Assembly (NCBI GenBank): GCA_016779015.1
Contig: JADHOK010000002.1
Coordinates: 1 to 40,358, forward strand
Reading direction: 5' to 3'
Length of the DNA: 40,358 nucleotides
From: PS1 clade bacterium
GTDB taxonomy: Bacteria; Pseudomonadota; Alphaproteobacteria; RS24
In this document: one piece after another, positions 33,384-40,358 of the stretch
Numbering within the stretch: the first letter of the stretch is position 1
Layout: every line of letters begins with the position of its first letter
The notes under the pieces: generated by a model
What the model was told of the DNA's origin: nothing
Seen by the model: the letters and a program-made list of their open reading frames with translations, nothing else
Databases searched by the model: none
Made by a program: the position numbers and the translations under genes

Positions 33384-33463
33384 GTTGGTGGGTAGGTTGA
33401 CGCGTAAGTCGCCGAGTAAGTCGGTGAGTAAGTCTCTGAGTAAGTCTCTGAGTAAGTCGATGA
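33380..33463 (+). repeat. Seven tandem 12-bp units at the Nudix gene end
   Basis: Contiguous 12-bp units, consensus GTAAGTCNNTGA, start at 33380, 33392, 33404, 33416, 33428, 33440 and 33452. Units 5 and 6 are identical and the outer ones are worn. Because 12 is a multiple of 3, each unit places TAA or TAG in the Nudix frame. Another frame reads a (SKSL)n-like peptide that is probably not translated. Confidence 0.92.
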
Positions 33464-33492
33464 GAAGGATTAAGCTGTGCTAGCCTGCGTGC

Positions 33493-34647
33493 ATGAACAA
33501 AAACAAGAACCGGAAATCATCCATCTCCAGCCAAGATTTTTCCGTCACGCCGCCCGGTGATGATGTGAACGAAAAAATCCTCACTGCCTTTGATGCGCAA
33601 AGACGCGCTTGCGAGGTTTTGGGCTCGCCCCTGACCCGCGATGTGGTGGGCTTTTGTCACGATGATTTTGAAGCCGGTGGCATTATCGCCAAGCTGGTGC
33701 GCGGCTGGCAGGGCGATCCGCTCAACGACAATGTGCCTTTGCGGTTGGCCGGTTTTGCCCATCATGCGGCACTGGCGGGCGCTGCGGGGCTGGCGCAGTT
33801 TTACCAAAGCTGTGGCGGCGCTTATGACGAAAAAGCGCGCACCGCGCTCGAAGATGCGCTGCGGCATGTATTCACCGAAGACGAGGCGGGCGCGCGCAAA
33901 TTTCTTCGCAGCGCACCGCAAACCAATGAGACCGGCCGCAGTGCTTCTTTGCTGCTCGGTTTCTCCGAAATCAGCAAGCGGCTGAGCCTGCCTTTGCGGT
34001 TGCGTGAAATGGGCGCCAGCGCCGGGCTTAATCTGTTTTTTGATAAGTTCCACTTCGCCCTTCAAACCGATACCGGGGCGGTTCATTGGGGCGACGCCGA
34101 TAGCCCATTGACGCTTGAGGCGACGTGGCGCGGCGCAGCGCCCGCATTGGCCGGGGCCATTCAAGTGGCCTCGCGGCGCGGCTGCGATTTGTTTCCGGTC
34201 GATATCACGCAAGCGGATGAGCGGCGCAAATTGCAATGCTGGGTGTGGGGCGATATGCCGGCGCGGCGTGCGCGCCTCCTGGCGGCTTTGCAGATTGCCG
34301 ATCGTGCCCCGCCGCAAATCGACCGCGCCGATGCCGCCGGATGGGTGGCGGCGCAAATCATCGAGCGCCCGAAAGGCGAGGCGACCGTGCTCTATCATTC
34401 TATCGTCTGGCCGTATCTCAGTGTCGCGCAACGCTTCGCCATTGAGAGTGCTTTCGCGCAAGCCGCCGAGGCGGTGACGCCCGATGCGCCTTTGGTGTGG
34501 CTGAAAATGGATGGCCGTGAACTGGGCACCATCGCGCAGCTTTCTTACCGCATCTGGACCGGCGAGAACGGCCCTGAGGGCGAAGAGGTGATTATCGGCC
34601 CGTGCCATCCGCACGGCAATGATATGGAAATTCTAGCGGTTCTTTAG
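33493..34647 (+). CDS. DUF2332 family protein
   Basis: The product has 384 residues and is soluble. FAHHAALAGAAGLAQFY near residue 90, SLLLGFSEISKRLSLPLRLREMGASAGLNLFFDKF (split here over about 155-185) and the C-terminal LVWLKMDGRE region match DUF2332. The R-E-M-G-A-S-A-G-L-N-L motif resembles a methyltransferase-like glycine loop, but no function is proven. It has a basic, low-complexity N-terminal 10 residues. It stands alone, just after the 12-bp array. Confidence 0.85.
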   Translation: MNKNKNRKSSISSQDFSVTPPGDDVNEKILTAFDAQRRACEVLGSPLTRDVVGFCHDDFEAGGIIAKLVRGWQGDPLNDNVPLRLAGFAHHAALAGAAGLAQFYQSCGGAYDEKARTALEDALRHVFTEDEAGARKFLRSAPQTNETGRSASLLLGFSEISKRLSLPLRLREMGASAGLNLFFDKFHFALQTDTGAVHWGDADSPLTLEATWRGAAPALAGAIQVASRRGCDLFPVDITQADERRKLQCWVWGDMPARRARLLAALQIADRAPPQIDRADAAGWVAAQIIERPKGEATVLYHSIVWPYLSVAQRFAIESAFAQAAEAVTPDAPLVWLKMDGRELGTIAQLSYRIWTGENGPEGEEVIIGPCHPHGNDMEILAVL

Positions 34648-34661
34648 CTTTTGGCGGGTGG

Positions 34662-35237
34662 TTATTCCGACCCCAATTCGTCAAGCGCGCCGTGTTTTTT
34701 GAGCAGCGGCATTTGCAACGCCATGAAAGCCAGCGTCAGGGGCAGTATGCCGAAGACTTTGAAATTGACCCAAGCATCGGTCGAGAAATTGCGCCACATG
34801 ACTTCGTTGAGAGCGGCGAGAAAGATAAAGAAATAAATCCAACGCCGCGTCAGCACCACCCAGCCCGCCGCGTCCATGCGCAGCGCCTGACCCATCAGCA
34901 TTTGCAAATAGCTTTGGCCGCGCGCCAGACCGACCGCCAAAATGGCGGCGAACAGCACATAGACCAAGGTCGGCTTGATTTTGATAAATGTCTCATCCTG
35001 CAAAAACAGCGTCAGTCCCCCAAAGACGAACACAAAACCGGCCGAGGCCAGCGTCATATTATTGGGTTTGCCGCCGCGCGTATAAGTGAAGACCAGCGAT
35101 GCGGCGAGCGCCGCCATAAAGCCGCCCGTGGCGATGAGCAGCCCCTCGCTTTCGGGACGCCCCAGCAATTGGGGGCCGCGCGCATTGAGGATGAAGAACA
35201 CCAAAAGCGGTCCGAAATCTTCAAAAAATTTTGCCAT
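34662..35237 (-). CDS. yciB: Inner membrane-spanning protein YciB / septation protein A
   Basis: The product has 191 residues with five to six hydrophobic helices. It begins KFFEDFGPLLVFFI, and KPTLVYVLFAAIL and RRWIYFFIFLAALNEVMWR are the family's conserved helices. The ATG overlaps the ftsY stop by one base (TAATG on the minus strand). The protein is linked to envelope integrity and septation, but its biochemical role is not settled. The gene following ftsY in this way is a common alphaproteobacterial arrangement. Confidence 0.93.
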   Translation of the reverse strand: MAKFFEDFGPLLVFFILNARGPQLLGRPESEGLLIATGGFMAALAASLVFTYTRGGKPNNMTLASAGFVFVFGGLTLFLQDETFIKIKPTLVYVLFAAILAVGLARGQSYLQMLMGQALRMDAAGWVVLTRRWIYFFIFLAALNEVMWRNFSTDAWVNFKVFGILPLTLAFMALQMPLLKKHGALDELGSE

Positions 35238-36163
35238 TACCCGGCCCCCTCCATCTCGGCCCCGACCAGCGCATGCGCGAAACGCGCGGCGCTGAAAGTT
35301 TGCAAGTCATCGGCCTGTTCGCCGACGCCGATGAAATATATCGGCAAAGCCAGCTTTTGAGCAATCGCCACCAGCCCGCCACCACGCGCCGTGCCATCCA
35401 GCTTGGTCATGATGAGACCGCTGGTCTGCGCCGCCGCCAAAAACGCCTCGGCTTGGGCGACGGCGTTTTGACCGGTTGTTGCGTCGAGCACCAACAGGCT
35501 TTCATGCGGCGCATCGGCGTCCAGCTTTTTGACCACGCGGATGATTTTTTCCAACTCGGCCATCAGATTATCATTCGATTGCAGCCGCCCTGCCGTGTCG
35601 ATCATCAGCACATCTATATCCTCGGCGCGGGCTTTCTCAAGCGCCTGAAAAGCCAGACCCGCCGCATCGGCACCGGTCGCGCCGGCCACAACCGGCACAT
35701 TGGCGCGCGCCCCCCAGACTTGTAATTGCTCAGAAGCGGCGGCGCGAAACGTATCGCAAGCGGCCAGCATAACGCTCTTGTTCTCGGCCTGAAACTTTTT
35801 GGCCAGCTTGCCGATGGTGGTGGTTTTACCGGCCCCGTTAACGCCGGCCAGTAGTATGACTGTGGGGGTCGCATCGGGCAGGGCGAAAGGTTTTTCGACC
35901 GGCTGCAGCAGGGCGGCAATCTCGCCCGCCAGTGCGGCGCGCACGCCCGCATCATCCAGTGTGGCGAGGTCGCGGCGCGCGCGCAAAGCCTCGGTAATGG
36001 CGGCCGCCGTGCCGACACCGAGATCGGCCATAATCAGCGCGTCTTCCAATTCGCCCAATGTCTCGGCCGATAATTTGCGCCCGCCCATCAGCCCCGACAG
36101 GCTGGAGCCCAGCGCGTCGGAAGAGCGCGAAAGTCCGGATTTTAAACGCGACCACAGGCTCAT
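35237..36163 (-). CDS. ftsY: Signal recognition particle receptor FtsY
   Basis: The product has 308 residues. It is an almost bare NG protein: only a short amphipathic lead (MSLWSRLKSGLSRSSDAL) replaces the acidic A domain of E. coli FtsY. G1 GVNGAGKT is at 107-114, then CDTFRAAASEQL, DTAGRLQ and TKLDGTARGG. It docks SRP-ribosome complexes at the membrane. Its partner Ffh is encoded 2.3 kb away on the other strand. It overlaps mtaB by 4 bases. Confidence 0.96.
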   Translation of the reverse strand: MSLWSRLKSGLSRSSDALGSSLSGLMGGRKLSAETLGELEDALIMADLGVGTAAAITEALRARRDLATLDDAGVRAALAGEIAALLQPVEKPFALPDATPTVILLAGVNGAGKTTTIGKLAKKFQAENKSVMLAACDTFRAAASEQLQVWGARANVPVVAGATGADAAGLAFQALEKARAEDIDVLMIDTAGRLQSNDNLMAELEKIIRVVKKLDADAPHESLLVLDATTGQNAVAQAEAFLAAAQTSGLIMTKLDGTARGGGLVAIAQKLALPIYFIGVGEQADDLQTFSAARFAHALVGAEMEGAG

Positions 36164-37419
36164 GCAGCCCCCCCCGTCAGCATGAGGCCATTATCGCCGG
36201 TGATTTTGACGTTTACCAGCGAACCGGGCGCATGCTCGCCATGCATCCGCACGCGGGCGAAATTTTCAGCGCGTCCTTCGCTCATAGCGGCGGTGGATTT
36301 TTCAACCAATACGGAAAGCGTTCTGCCGTGCTGGCGCGCCAGCCAATTTTGTAAGTTTTGGCCCGCCGTTTGGCGCAAAGCGGCGGCGCGGGCTTTTATC
36401 TCGCCGCCGTCCAATTGTGGCATGCGCGCCGCCGGTGTGCCGGGGCGTGGCGAGAATGGGAACACATGCACAAAGCTTAAATCGCAATCGCCAATCAAGG
36501 CGCGCGAGTTTTCAAACATTGCTTCGGTCTCGGTCGGGAAACCGGCAATCAGGTCAGCGCCAAAAGCAATATCGGGGCGCGCCGATTTCAGCTTGGCGCA
36601 AAACGCCACCGCCTCGGCGCGGCTATGGCGGCGCTTCATGCGTTTCAAAATCATATCATCGCCGGCTTGCAGCGATAAATGCAGATGCGGCATCAGTCGC
36701 GGTTCATGGATGACCATATCCAATAGCGTCGGGTCGATCTCGACCGCGTCGATCGAAGACAGGCGCAGGCGCGCCAGTGTCGGCACACCATCTAGAATAG
36801 CGCGCACCAAGGGCCCCAAACCGGCCTCGCCAATATCCGGCCCGTATGAGGTGATGTCGACGCCGGTCAGCACCACCTCTTTATGCCCCGCCTCAACCAG
36901 CGCGCGGCAGCGGCTTACCAGCTCGGCCACCGGCACGGAGCGCGAATTGCCGCGCCCATAAGGGATGATGCAAAATGTGCAGCGATGGTCGCAGCCCGTC
37001 TGCACTTGCAGAAAAGCTCTTGCTCTTTTGGCTTGCTCGCGCTCGGGGTCAGCAAGCGGTAGAGGTAGAGGCAGAGGTGTCGCCTCGCTCTTTTGCATAA
37101 TATCCGATATGGCGGACGCCTCACCTTTATAATGCTCGGCTTGCAATTTTTCCTCATTGCCAAGCACGCGGTCGACCTCATCCATGGCCTCGAAAGTGGC
37201 GCTATCGGTCTGCGCGGCGCAACCGGTAACGATAACCTTATCGCCCGTCCGTTTGGCTTTGCGCGCTGCTTGTCGGGCTTGGCGCAGGGCTTCGCCGGTG
37301 ACGGCGCAGCCATTGATAATGGTGGTGTCTTGAAGCCCCGCCGCTTTGGCCAGCGCCTCGACGCTATCGCCTTCCAGCGCGTTCAAGCGACAGCCGAAAT
37401 TTTCGACTTTCACACTCAT
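36160..37419 (-). CDS. mtaB: tRNA t6A37 methylthiotransferase MtaB
   Basis: The product has 419 residues. The N-terminal UPF0004 domain has cluster cysteines C10, C38 and C67. The radical-SAM cluster is C143-x3-C147-x2-C150. A TRAM-like C-terminus follows. FGCRLN and INGCAVT identify MtaB rather than MiaB. It converts t6A to ms2t6A at position 37 of ANN-decoding tRNAs. A PLPLPLPL stretch (115-122), from 6-bp repeats at about 37061-37081, sits in the linker between the two domains. It is coupled to dapF and ftsY by overlaps. Confidence 0.95.
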   Translation of the reverse strand: MSVKVENFGCRLNALEGDSVEALAKAAGLQDTTIINGCAVTGEALRQARQAARKAKRTGDKVIVTGCAAQTDSATFEAMDEVDRVLGNEEKLQAEHYKGEASAISDIMQKSEATPLPLPLPLADPEREQAKRARAFLQVQTGCDHRCTFCIIPYGRGNSRSVPVAELVSRCRALVEAGHKEVVLTGVDITSYGPDIGEAGLGPLVRAILDGVPTLARLRLSSIDAVEIDPTLLDMVIHEPRLMPHLHLSLQAGDDMILKRMKRRHSRAEAVAFCAKLKSARPDIAFGADLIAGFPTETEAMFENSRALIGDCDLSFVHVFPFSPRPGTPAARMPQLDGGEIKARAAALRQTAGQNLQNWLARQHGRTLSVLVEKSTAAMSEGRAENFARVRMHGEHAPGSLVNVKITGDNGLMLTGGAA

Positions 37420-38255
37420 GCCGCCCCGCTTTCGATTTCGACCTGCGCCTCAAAATCGTGCATGACCGGCCCGCGCATCAGCAAATGCGCGTCGGGCTGA
37501 TAATCAATGACCAGCACATCACGCGGATTATCGTCTAAATTAAAAGGCGGGCGAATGGTCACCGGGCCGGCGGTGCACAAGCCTTGCGCCACCGCTGCCA
37601 CCGCCGTGGCACACGCACCGGTGCCGCAGGCTTTGGTCAGGCCGACGCCGCGCTCCCATGTGTCGAGGCGGATGGTTGTATCATCAACCAGACTGGCGAA
37701 ATTAATATTGGCGCGCTCAGGAAATGCTTTGTGGCGCTCCAGTTGAAACCCATATTGTGCCGCCATCCCCGCCGTGCCGGTCTCGACAAAAATCACCGCA
37801 TGCGGATTGCCAATGGTCACCGGCAAAGCGGGCGGTAAATCCTGATGCAGTTGCAGCGGCGGGCCGATTATCGGCAGTTGCATCGCCACTTCGACTTGCA
37901 GCACGCCGTCACTTTTTTTGCTGCTGCAGGCCAACGGGCCGGCCAGTGTTTCGAGCGTCGCTTTGCCAATGCCGTTTTGCGCCAAATAGGCGGCGACGGC
38001 GCGCGTGCCATTGCCGCAGGCTTCGACCTCGCTGCCATCGGCGTTGAAGATTTGCATAAACACATCGCCCGCACCGCGGCTTGGACGAATAACCAGCAAT
38101 TGGTCGCAGCCTTTGGTCGTCGCATTTTCGCGCCCTGCCAAGGCGCGCACCGCGGCGGGCGTCAGCTCAAGCGAGCTGTCGCGTGCGTCGATGATGACGA
38201 AATCATTGCCGAGACCGTTCATTTTGGTAAAGGCGATGGTGGTGTTTTGCTTCAT
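37416..38255 (-). CDS. dapF: Diaminopimelate epimerase
   Basis: The frame is open from 38291, but the ATG at 38255 gives MKQNTTIAFTKMNGLGNDF, the usual DapF start (279 residues). The catalytic pair is C80 (ACGNGTRA) and C210 (ACGTGACATA). It interconverts LL- and meso-diaminopimelate for lysine and peptidoglycan. A TATATA lies only 6 bases upstream (38262-38267), which would fit a leaderless mRNA. It leads the operon dapF-mtaB-ftsY-yciB. Confidence 0.96.
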   Translation of the reverse strand: MKQNTTIAFTKMNGLGNDFVIIDARDSSLELTPAAVRALAGRENATTKGCDQLLVIRPSRGAGDVFMQIFNADGSEVEACGNGTRAVAAYLAQNGIGKATLETLAGPLACSSKKSDGVLQVEVAMQLPIIGPPLQLHQDLPPALPVTIGNPHAVIFVETGTAGMAAQYGFQLERHKAFPERANINFASLVDDTTIRLDTWERGVGLTKACGTGACATAVAAVAQGLCTAGPVTIRPPFNLDDNPRDVLVIDYQPDAHLLMRGPVMHDFEAQVEIESGAA

Positions 38256-38324
38256 CCTGCCTATATAGGCTCTTCGCGCCGTAAACGCCATATCGGCGTG
38301 CGCGACCGCAAAAGAGACGGCCTT

Positions 38325-38360
38325 GGTTTTCTCGACCTTATCGGTTTTCTTGACTTTATC
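38325..38360. repeat. Two tandem 18-bp units in the dapF-ffh gap
   Basis: The 18-bp units at 38325-38342 and 38343-38360 (GGTTTTCTCGACCTTATC and GGTTTTCTTGACTTTATC) differ at two positions. They lie in the 247-bp divergent region 38256-38502. That region has no other convincing gene, though the ffh frame stays open through much of it. Confidence 0.75.
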
Positions 38361-38502
38361 GGCCTATCTGCCTATTTTGCCGCCACTTCTTGAAAAGAAG
38401 CGAGATTTAAATTGGTTTCAGCCCCCGGCATGGTGGGGCGAAATCGCCACCCGTCAGCAAGGTTTGCCCACGGGTGCATTTTTGGTTGAAGGCTTTCAGG
38501 CG

Positions 38503-40002
38503 ATGTTTGACACGCTGAGCGACAATCTGGATTCGATTTTTGACCGCCTGACGCGGCGCGGTGCGCTGTCTGAGCGCCAAGTCGAAGAAGCGCTGGGCGA
38601 CATTCGCACCGCTTTGTTGGAAGCCGATGTGGCCCTGCCCGTGGTGCGCAGCTTTATCGACCAGTTGCGCCCGCTGGCGATCGGCGCTGATGTTTTGAAA
38701 TCAGTGACGCCGGGTCAGCAGGTTGTCAAAATCGTCAATGACGCGCTCGTCGATATGCTGGGCGCTGCTGCGCCGCTGTCTTTCGATGCGGTGCCGCCGG
38801 TGGTGATGATGATGGTCGGCCTGCAGGGTTCGGGTAAAACCACCACCACCGCCAAGATTGCCAAATTCATCGCCGATAATGAAAAGCGCAAAGTGCTGAT
38901 GGCGTCGCTTGACACCCAACGCCCCGCCGCCATGCAGCAATTGGCGGTGCTGGGCGAGCAGACCGGTATCGACACATTGCCGATTGTTGAAGGACAATCG
39001 CCGGTTGATATCGCCAAGCGCGCTGTGCAAGCCGGTAAGCTGGGCGGTTTTGATGTGGTGATGCTGGACACGGCCGGCCGCACCAATGCCGATGAGGCGC
39101 TGATGGCTGAGATGGCGGTGATTGAAAACGCCACCGCCCCGAAAGAAACCCTGCTGGTCGCCGACAGTCTGACCGGCCAGGAAGCGGTAACCATTGCCGG
39201 TCAATTTGCCGCCCGCGTTACGCTGTCGGGCATTGTGCTGACGCGCGCCGATGGCGATGGGCGCGGCGGTGCGGCGCTGTCTATGCGCTATGTCACCGGT
39301 GTGCCGATTAAGTTCCTCGGCGTCGGCGAGGCCATCGACAAGCTTGAAATTTTTGACCCACAGCGTCTCGCCAATCGCATTCTCGGCATGGGCGATGTCG
39401 TCGGTCTGGTGGAAAAAGCCAGCGAGACCATGGATGCGGAAAAAGCCGAGAAGATTGCCAACCGCATGAAAAAAGGCCAGTTCACGCTGGATGATATGGC
39501 CGAACAATTAAAACAAATGCAGGCCATGGGCGGTATGAGCGGCGTGTTGGGCATGTTGCCGGGCATGGGCAAGATGAAAAAACAATTGGCGGCGTTGAAC
39601 ATGGATGAGCGCGAATTGCTGCGCCAGGCCGCCATCGTCTCCTCAATGACGCGGGCCGAGCGCGATAATCCGAAAGTGATGAATGCCAGCCGCAAGCGGC
39701 GTGTCGCCGGTGGCTCGGGCACCAGCGTGCAAGATGTCAATAAAGTGCTGAAAATGCACCGGCAAATGGCCGATATGATGAAGAAAATGGGCAAGGGTGG
39801 CCTTGCCGGTATGGCCAATATGCTGGGCGGTCTTGGTGGCAATATGGGTGGCAATATGCCCGGTAATATGCCGCAAATGCCGCAATTGGACCCGAATAAT
39901 CTGCCCGACCTCAACCAATTAGGGGGCAAATTGGGAGGCGCTGCGCCGCCCGATTTTCTCAAAGGTTTAGGGCTTCCTGATAATGGGCCGAAAAAGAAAT
40001 AG
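38503..40002 (+). CDS. ffh: Signal recognition particle protein Ffh (SRP54)
   Basis: The open frame begins at 38323, but its first 60 residues are not Ffh-like. MFDTLSDNLDSIFDRL at 38503 is the family start (499 residues). G1 GLQGSGKT is at 106-113, then DTQRPAAMQQL, DTAGRTNADEAL and TRADGDGRGG. The methionine-rich M domain follows at about 325-440 (GMLPGMGKMKKQL, SRKRRVAGGSG). The tail is Gly/Asn/Met/Pro-rich, with 12-bp DNA repeats at 39835-39870. Ffh binds signal peptides and the 4.5S RNA, which is not in the window. Confidence 0.97.
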   Translation: MFDTLSDNLDSIFDRLTRRGALSERQVEEALGDIRTALLEADVALPVVRSFIDQLRPLAIGADVLKSVTPGQQVVKIVNDALVDMLGAAAPLSFDAVPPVVMMMVGLQGSGKTTTTAKIAKFIADNEKRKVLMASLDTQRPAAMQQLAVLGEQTGIDTLPIVEGQSPVDIAKRAVQAGKLGGFDVVMLDTAGRTNADEALMAEMAVIENATAPKETLLVADSLTGQEAVTIAGQFAARVTLSGIVLTRADGDGRGGAALSMRYVTGVPIKFLGVGEAIDKLEIFDPQRLANRILGMGDVVGLVEKASETMDAEKAEKIANRMKKGQFTLDDMAEQLKQMQAMGGMSGVLGMLPGMGKMKKQLAALNMDERELLRQAAIVSSMTRAERDNPKVMNASRKRRVAGGSGTSVQDVNKVLKMHRQMADMMKKMGKGGLAGMANMLGGLGGNMGGNMPGNMPQMPQLDPNNLPDLNQLGGKLGGAAPPDFLKGLGLPDNGPKKK

Positions 40003-40038
40003 GCCCGAAGAAATGCTGTTTGATGAAAGGAAACTAAA

Positions 40039-40358
40039 ATGGCTTTGAAAATTCGTATGTCGCGTGGCGGCTCTAAAAAACTACCTTTTTACCGTATTGT
40101 GGTTGCCGATAGCCGGATGCCGCGCGACGGTCGCTATATTGAGCGACTGGGTACTTATAATCCGCTGCTGCCCAAAGATGGCGGCGAGCGCGTCAAGCTC
40201 GACACCGACCGCGCCAAGCATTGGATCGACCAAGGCGCCAAACCGTCGGACCGCGTGGCGCGGTTCCTCGACGATGCCGGCCTATGGAAACGCGAGCCGC
40301 GCAATAATCCTGAAAAAGCCAAGCCGGGCCTGAAAGCGCAGGAACGTCTGGAAGCGCA
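40039..40358 (+). CDS. rpsP: 30S ribosomal protein S16 (truncated by window end)
   Basis: AAAGGA precedes the ATG at 40039. The 106 visible residues begin [20 protein letters not shown], and continue [22 protein letters not shown], the S16 signature. They run on beyond the conserved core into a charged extension ([16 protein letters not shown]) that continues past the window edge, as in other alphaproteobacteria. It lies 36 bases after ffh. In this class rimM, trmD and rplS usually follow. Confidence 0.96.
   Translation, partial: MALKIRMSRGGSKKLPFYRIVVADSRMPRDGRYIERLGTYNPLLPKDGGERVKLDTDRAKHWIDQGAKPSDRVARFLDDAGLWKREPRNNPEKAKPGLKAQERLEA

Noticed and set aside
32899-33483. 194-residue frame ending in SKSL repeats
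   Set aside because: It lies in another frame of the Nudix gene. Only the repeat part is notable, and there is no ribosome site.
38323-38502. 60-residue N-terminal extension of Ffh
   Set aside because: It is hydrophobic at first and then unlike any Ffh N-terminus, and includes the 18-bp repeats. The family start MFDTLSDN is at 38503.
38256-38502. SRP 4.5S RNA gene near ffh
   Set aside because: The conserved GGAAGGAAGCAGC-like domain was not found here or elsewhere in the window.

Overview
The window looks like ordinary chromosome of an alphaproteobacterium. It is GC-rich, densely packed, and organised in short operons joined by ATGA or TGATG overlaps. No rRNA, tRNA, insertion sequence, prophage or CRISPR array was seen. 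The class assignment is an inference from gene content and order: cytochrome c maturation genes beside aconitase, dapF-mtaB-ftsY-yciB in a row, ffh followed by rpsP, and DUF2794, DUF4864 and IalB-family proteins. I cannot name the genus.

Layout. 1-4897 (+) is a catabolic-looking cluster: the end of a crotonase, a short-chain dehydrogenase, an uncharacterised CrtC/DUF7064-like protein, an APH-type kinase, a dienoyl-CoA isomerase homologue and a PlsC-type acyltransferase. 4915-11738 is housekeeping on both strands: a VOC protein, an HD-domain protein, YggT, folD, argG, rlmN, an IalB-like secreted protein, a lone ECF sigma factor and a SPOUT RNA methyltransferase. 11900-14812 (+) has a quinone oxidoreductase, a DMT permease and an HSD10-like dehydrogenase. 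14836-17398 (-) reads tesA-like esterase, aldo/keto reductase, pterin dehydratase, DUF4864. The esterase diverges from an ATPase/FtsX-permease pair (17511-20773), the same arrangement as tesA/ybbA/ybbP in E. coli. A Bax-inhibitor-1 protein and a DUF2794 gene follow.

22405-27081 (+) is a four-gene overlapping operon: ABC ATPase, permease, GldG-like protein, DUF4340 protein. 27174-33383 (+) carries acnB and then ccmA-ccmB-ccmC-ccmD-ccmG and a Nudix hydrolase. ccmD (46 residues) is a very short gene and easily missed. A DUF2332 gene follows. On the minus strand, dapF-mtaB-ftsY-yciB runs from 38255 to 34662. It diverges from ffh and the start of rpsP, which the window end cuts. Both GTPases of the SRP pathway are therefore in the last 5 kb.

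The least expected signals are non-coding. They are an in-phase 5 x 11 bp AAATTGC array at 22100-22154, a 7 x 12 bp array after the Nudix gene that places a stop codon in every unit, paired 20-bp dyads exactly 24 bp apart before the ECF sigma gene, a 12-bp perfect inverted repeat between rlmN and argG, and a possible attenuator before the Gld-type ABC operon. Several genes end or begin in 9-18 bp tandem repeats. The best candidate for undescribed biochemistry is the 1-4897 cluster. I found no clear evidence for a wholly new defence or mobile system.
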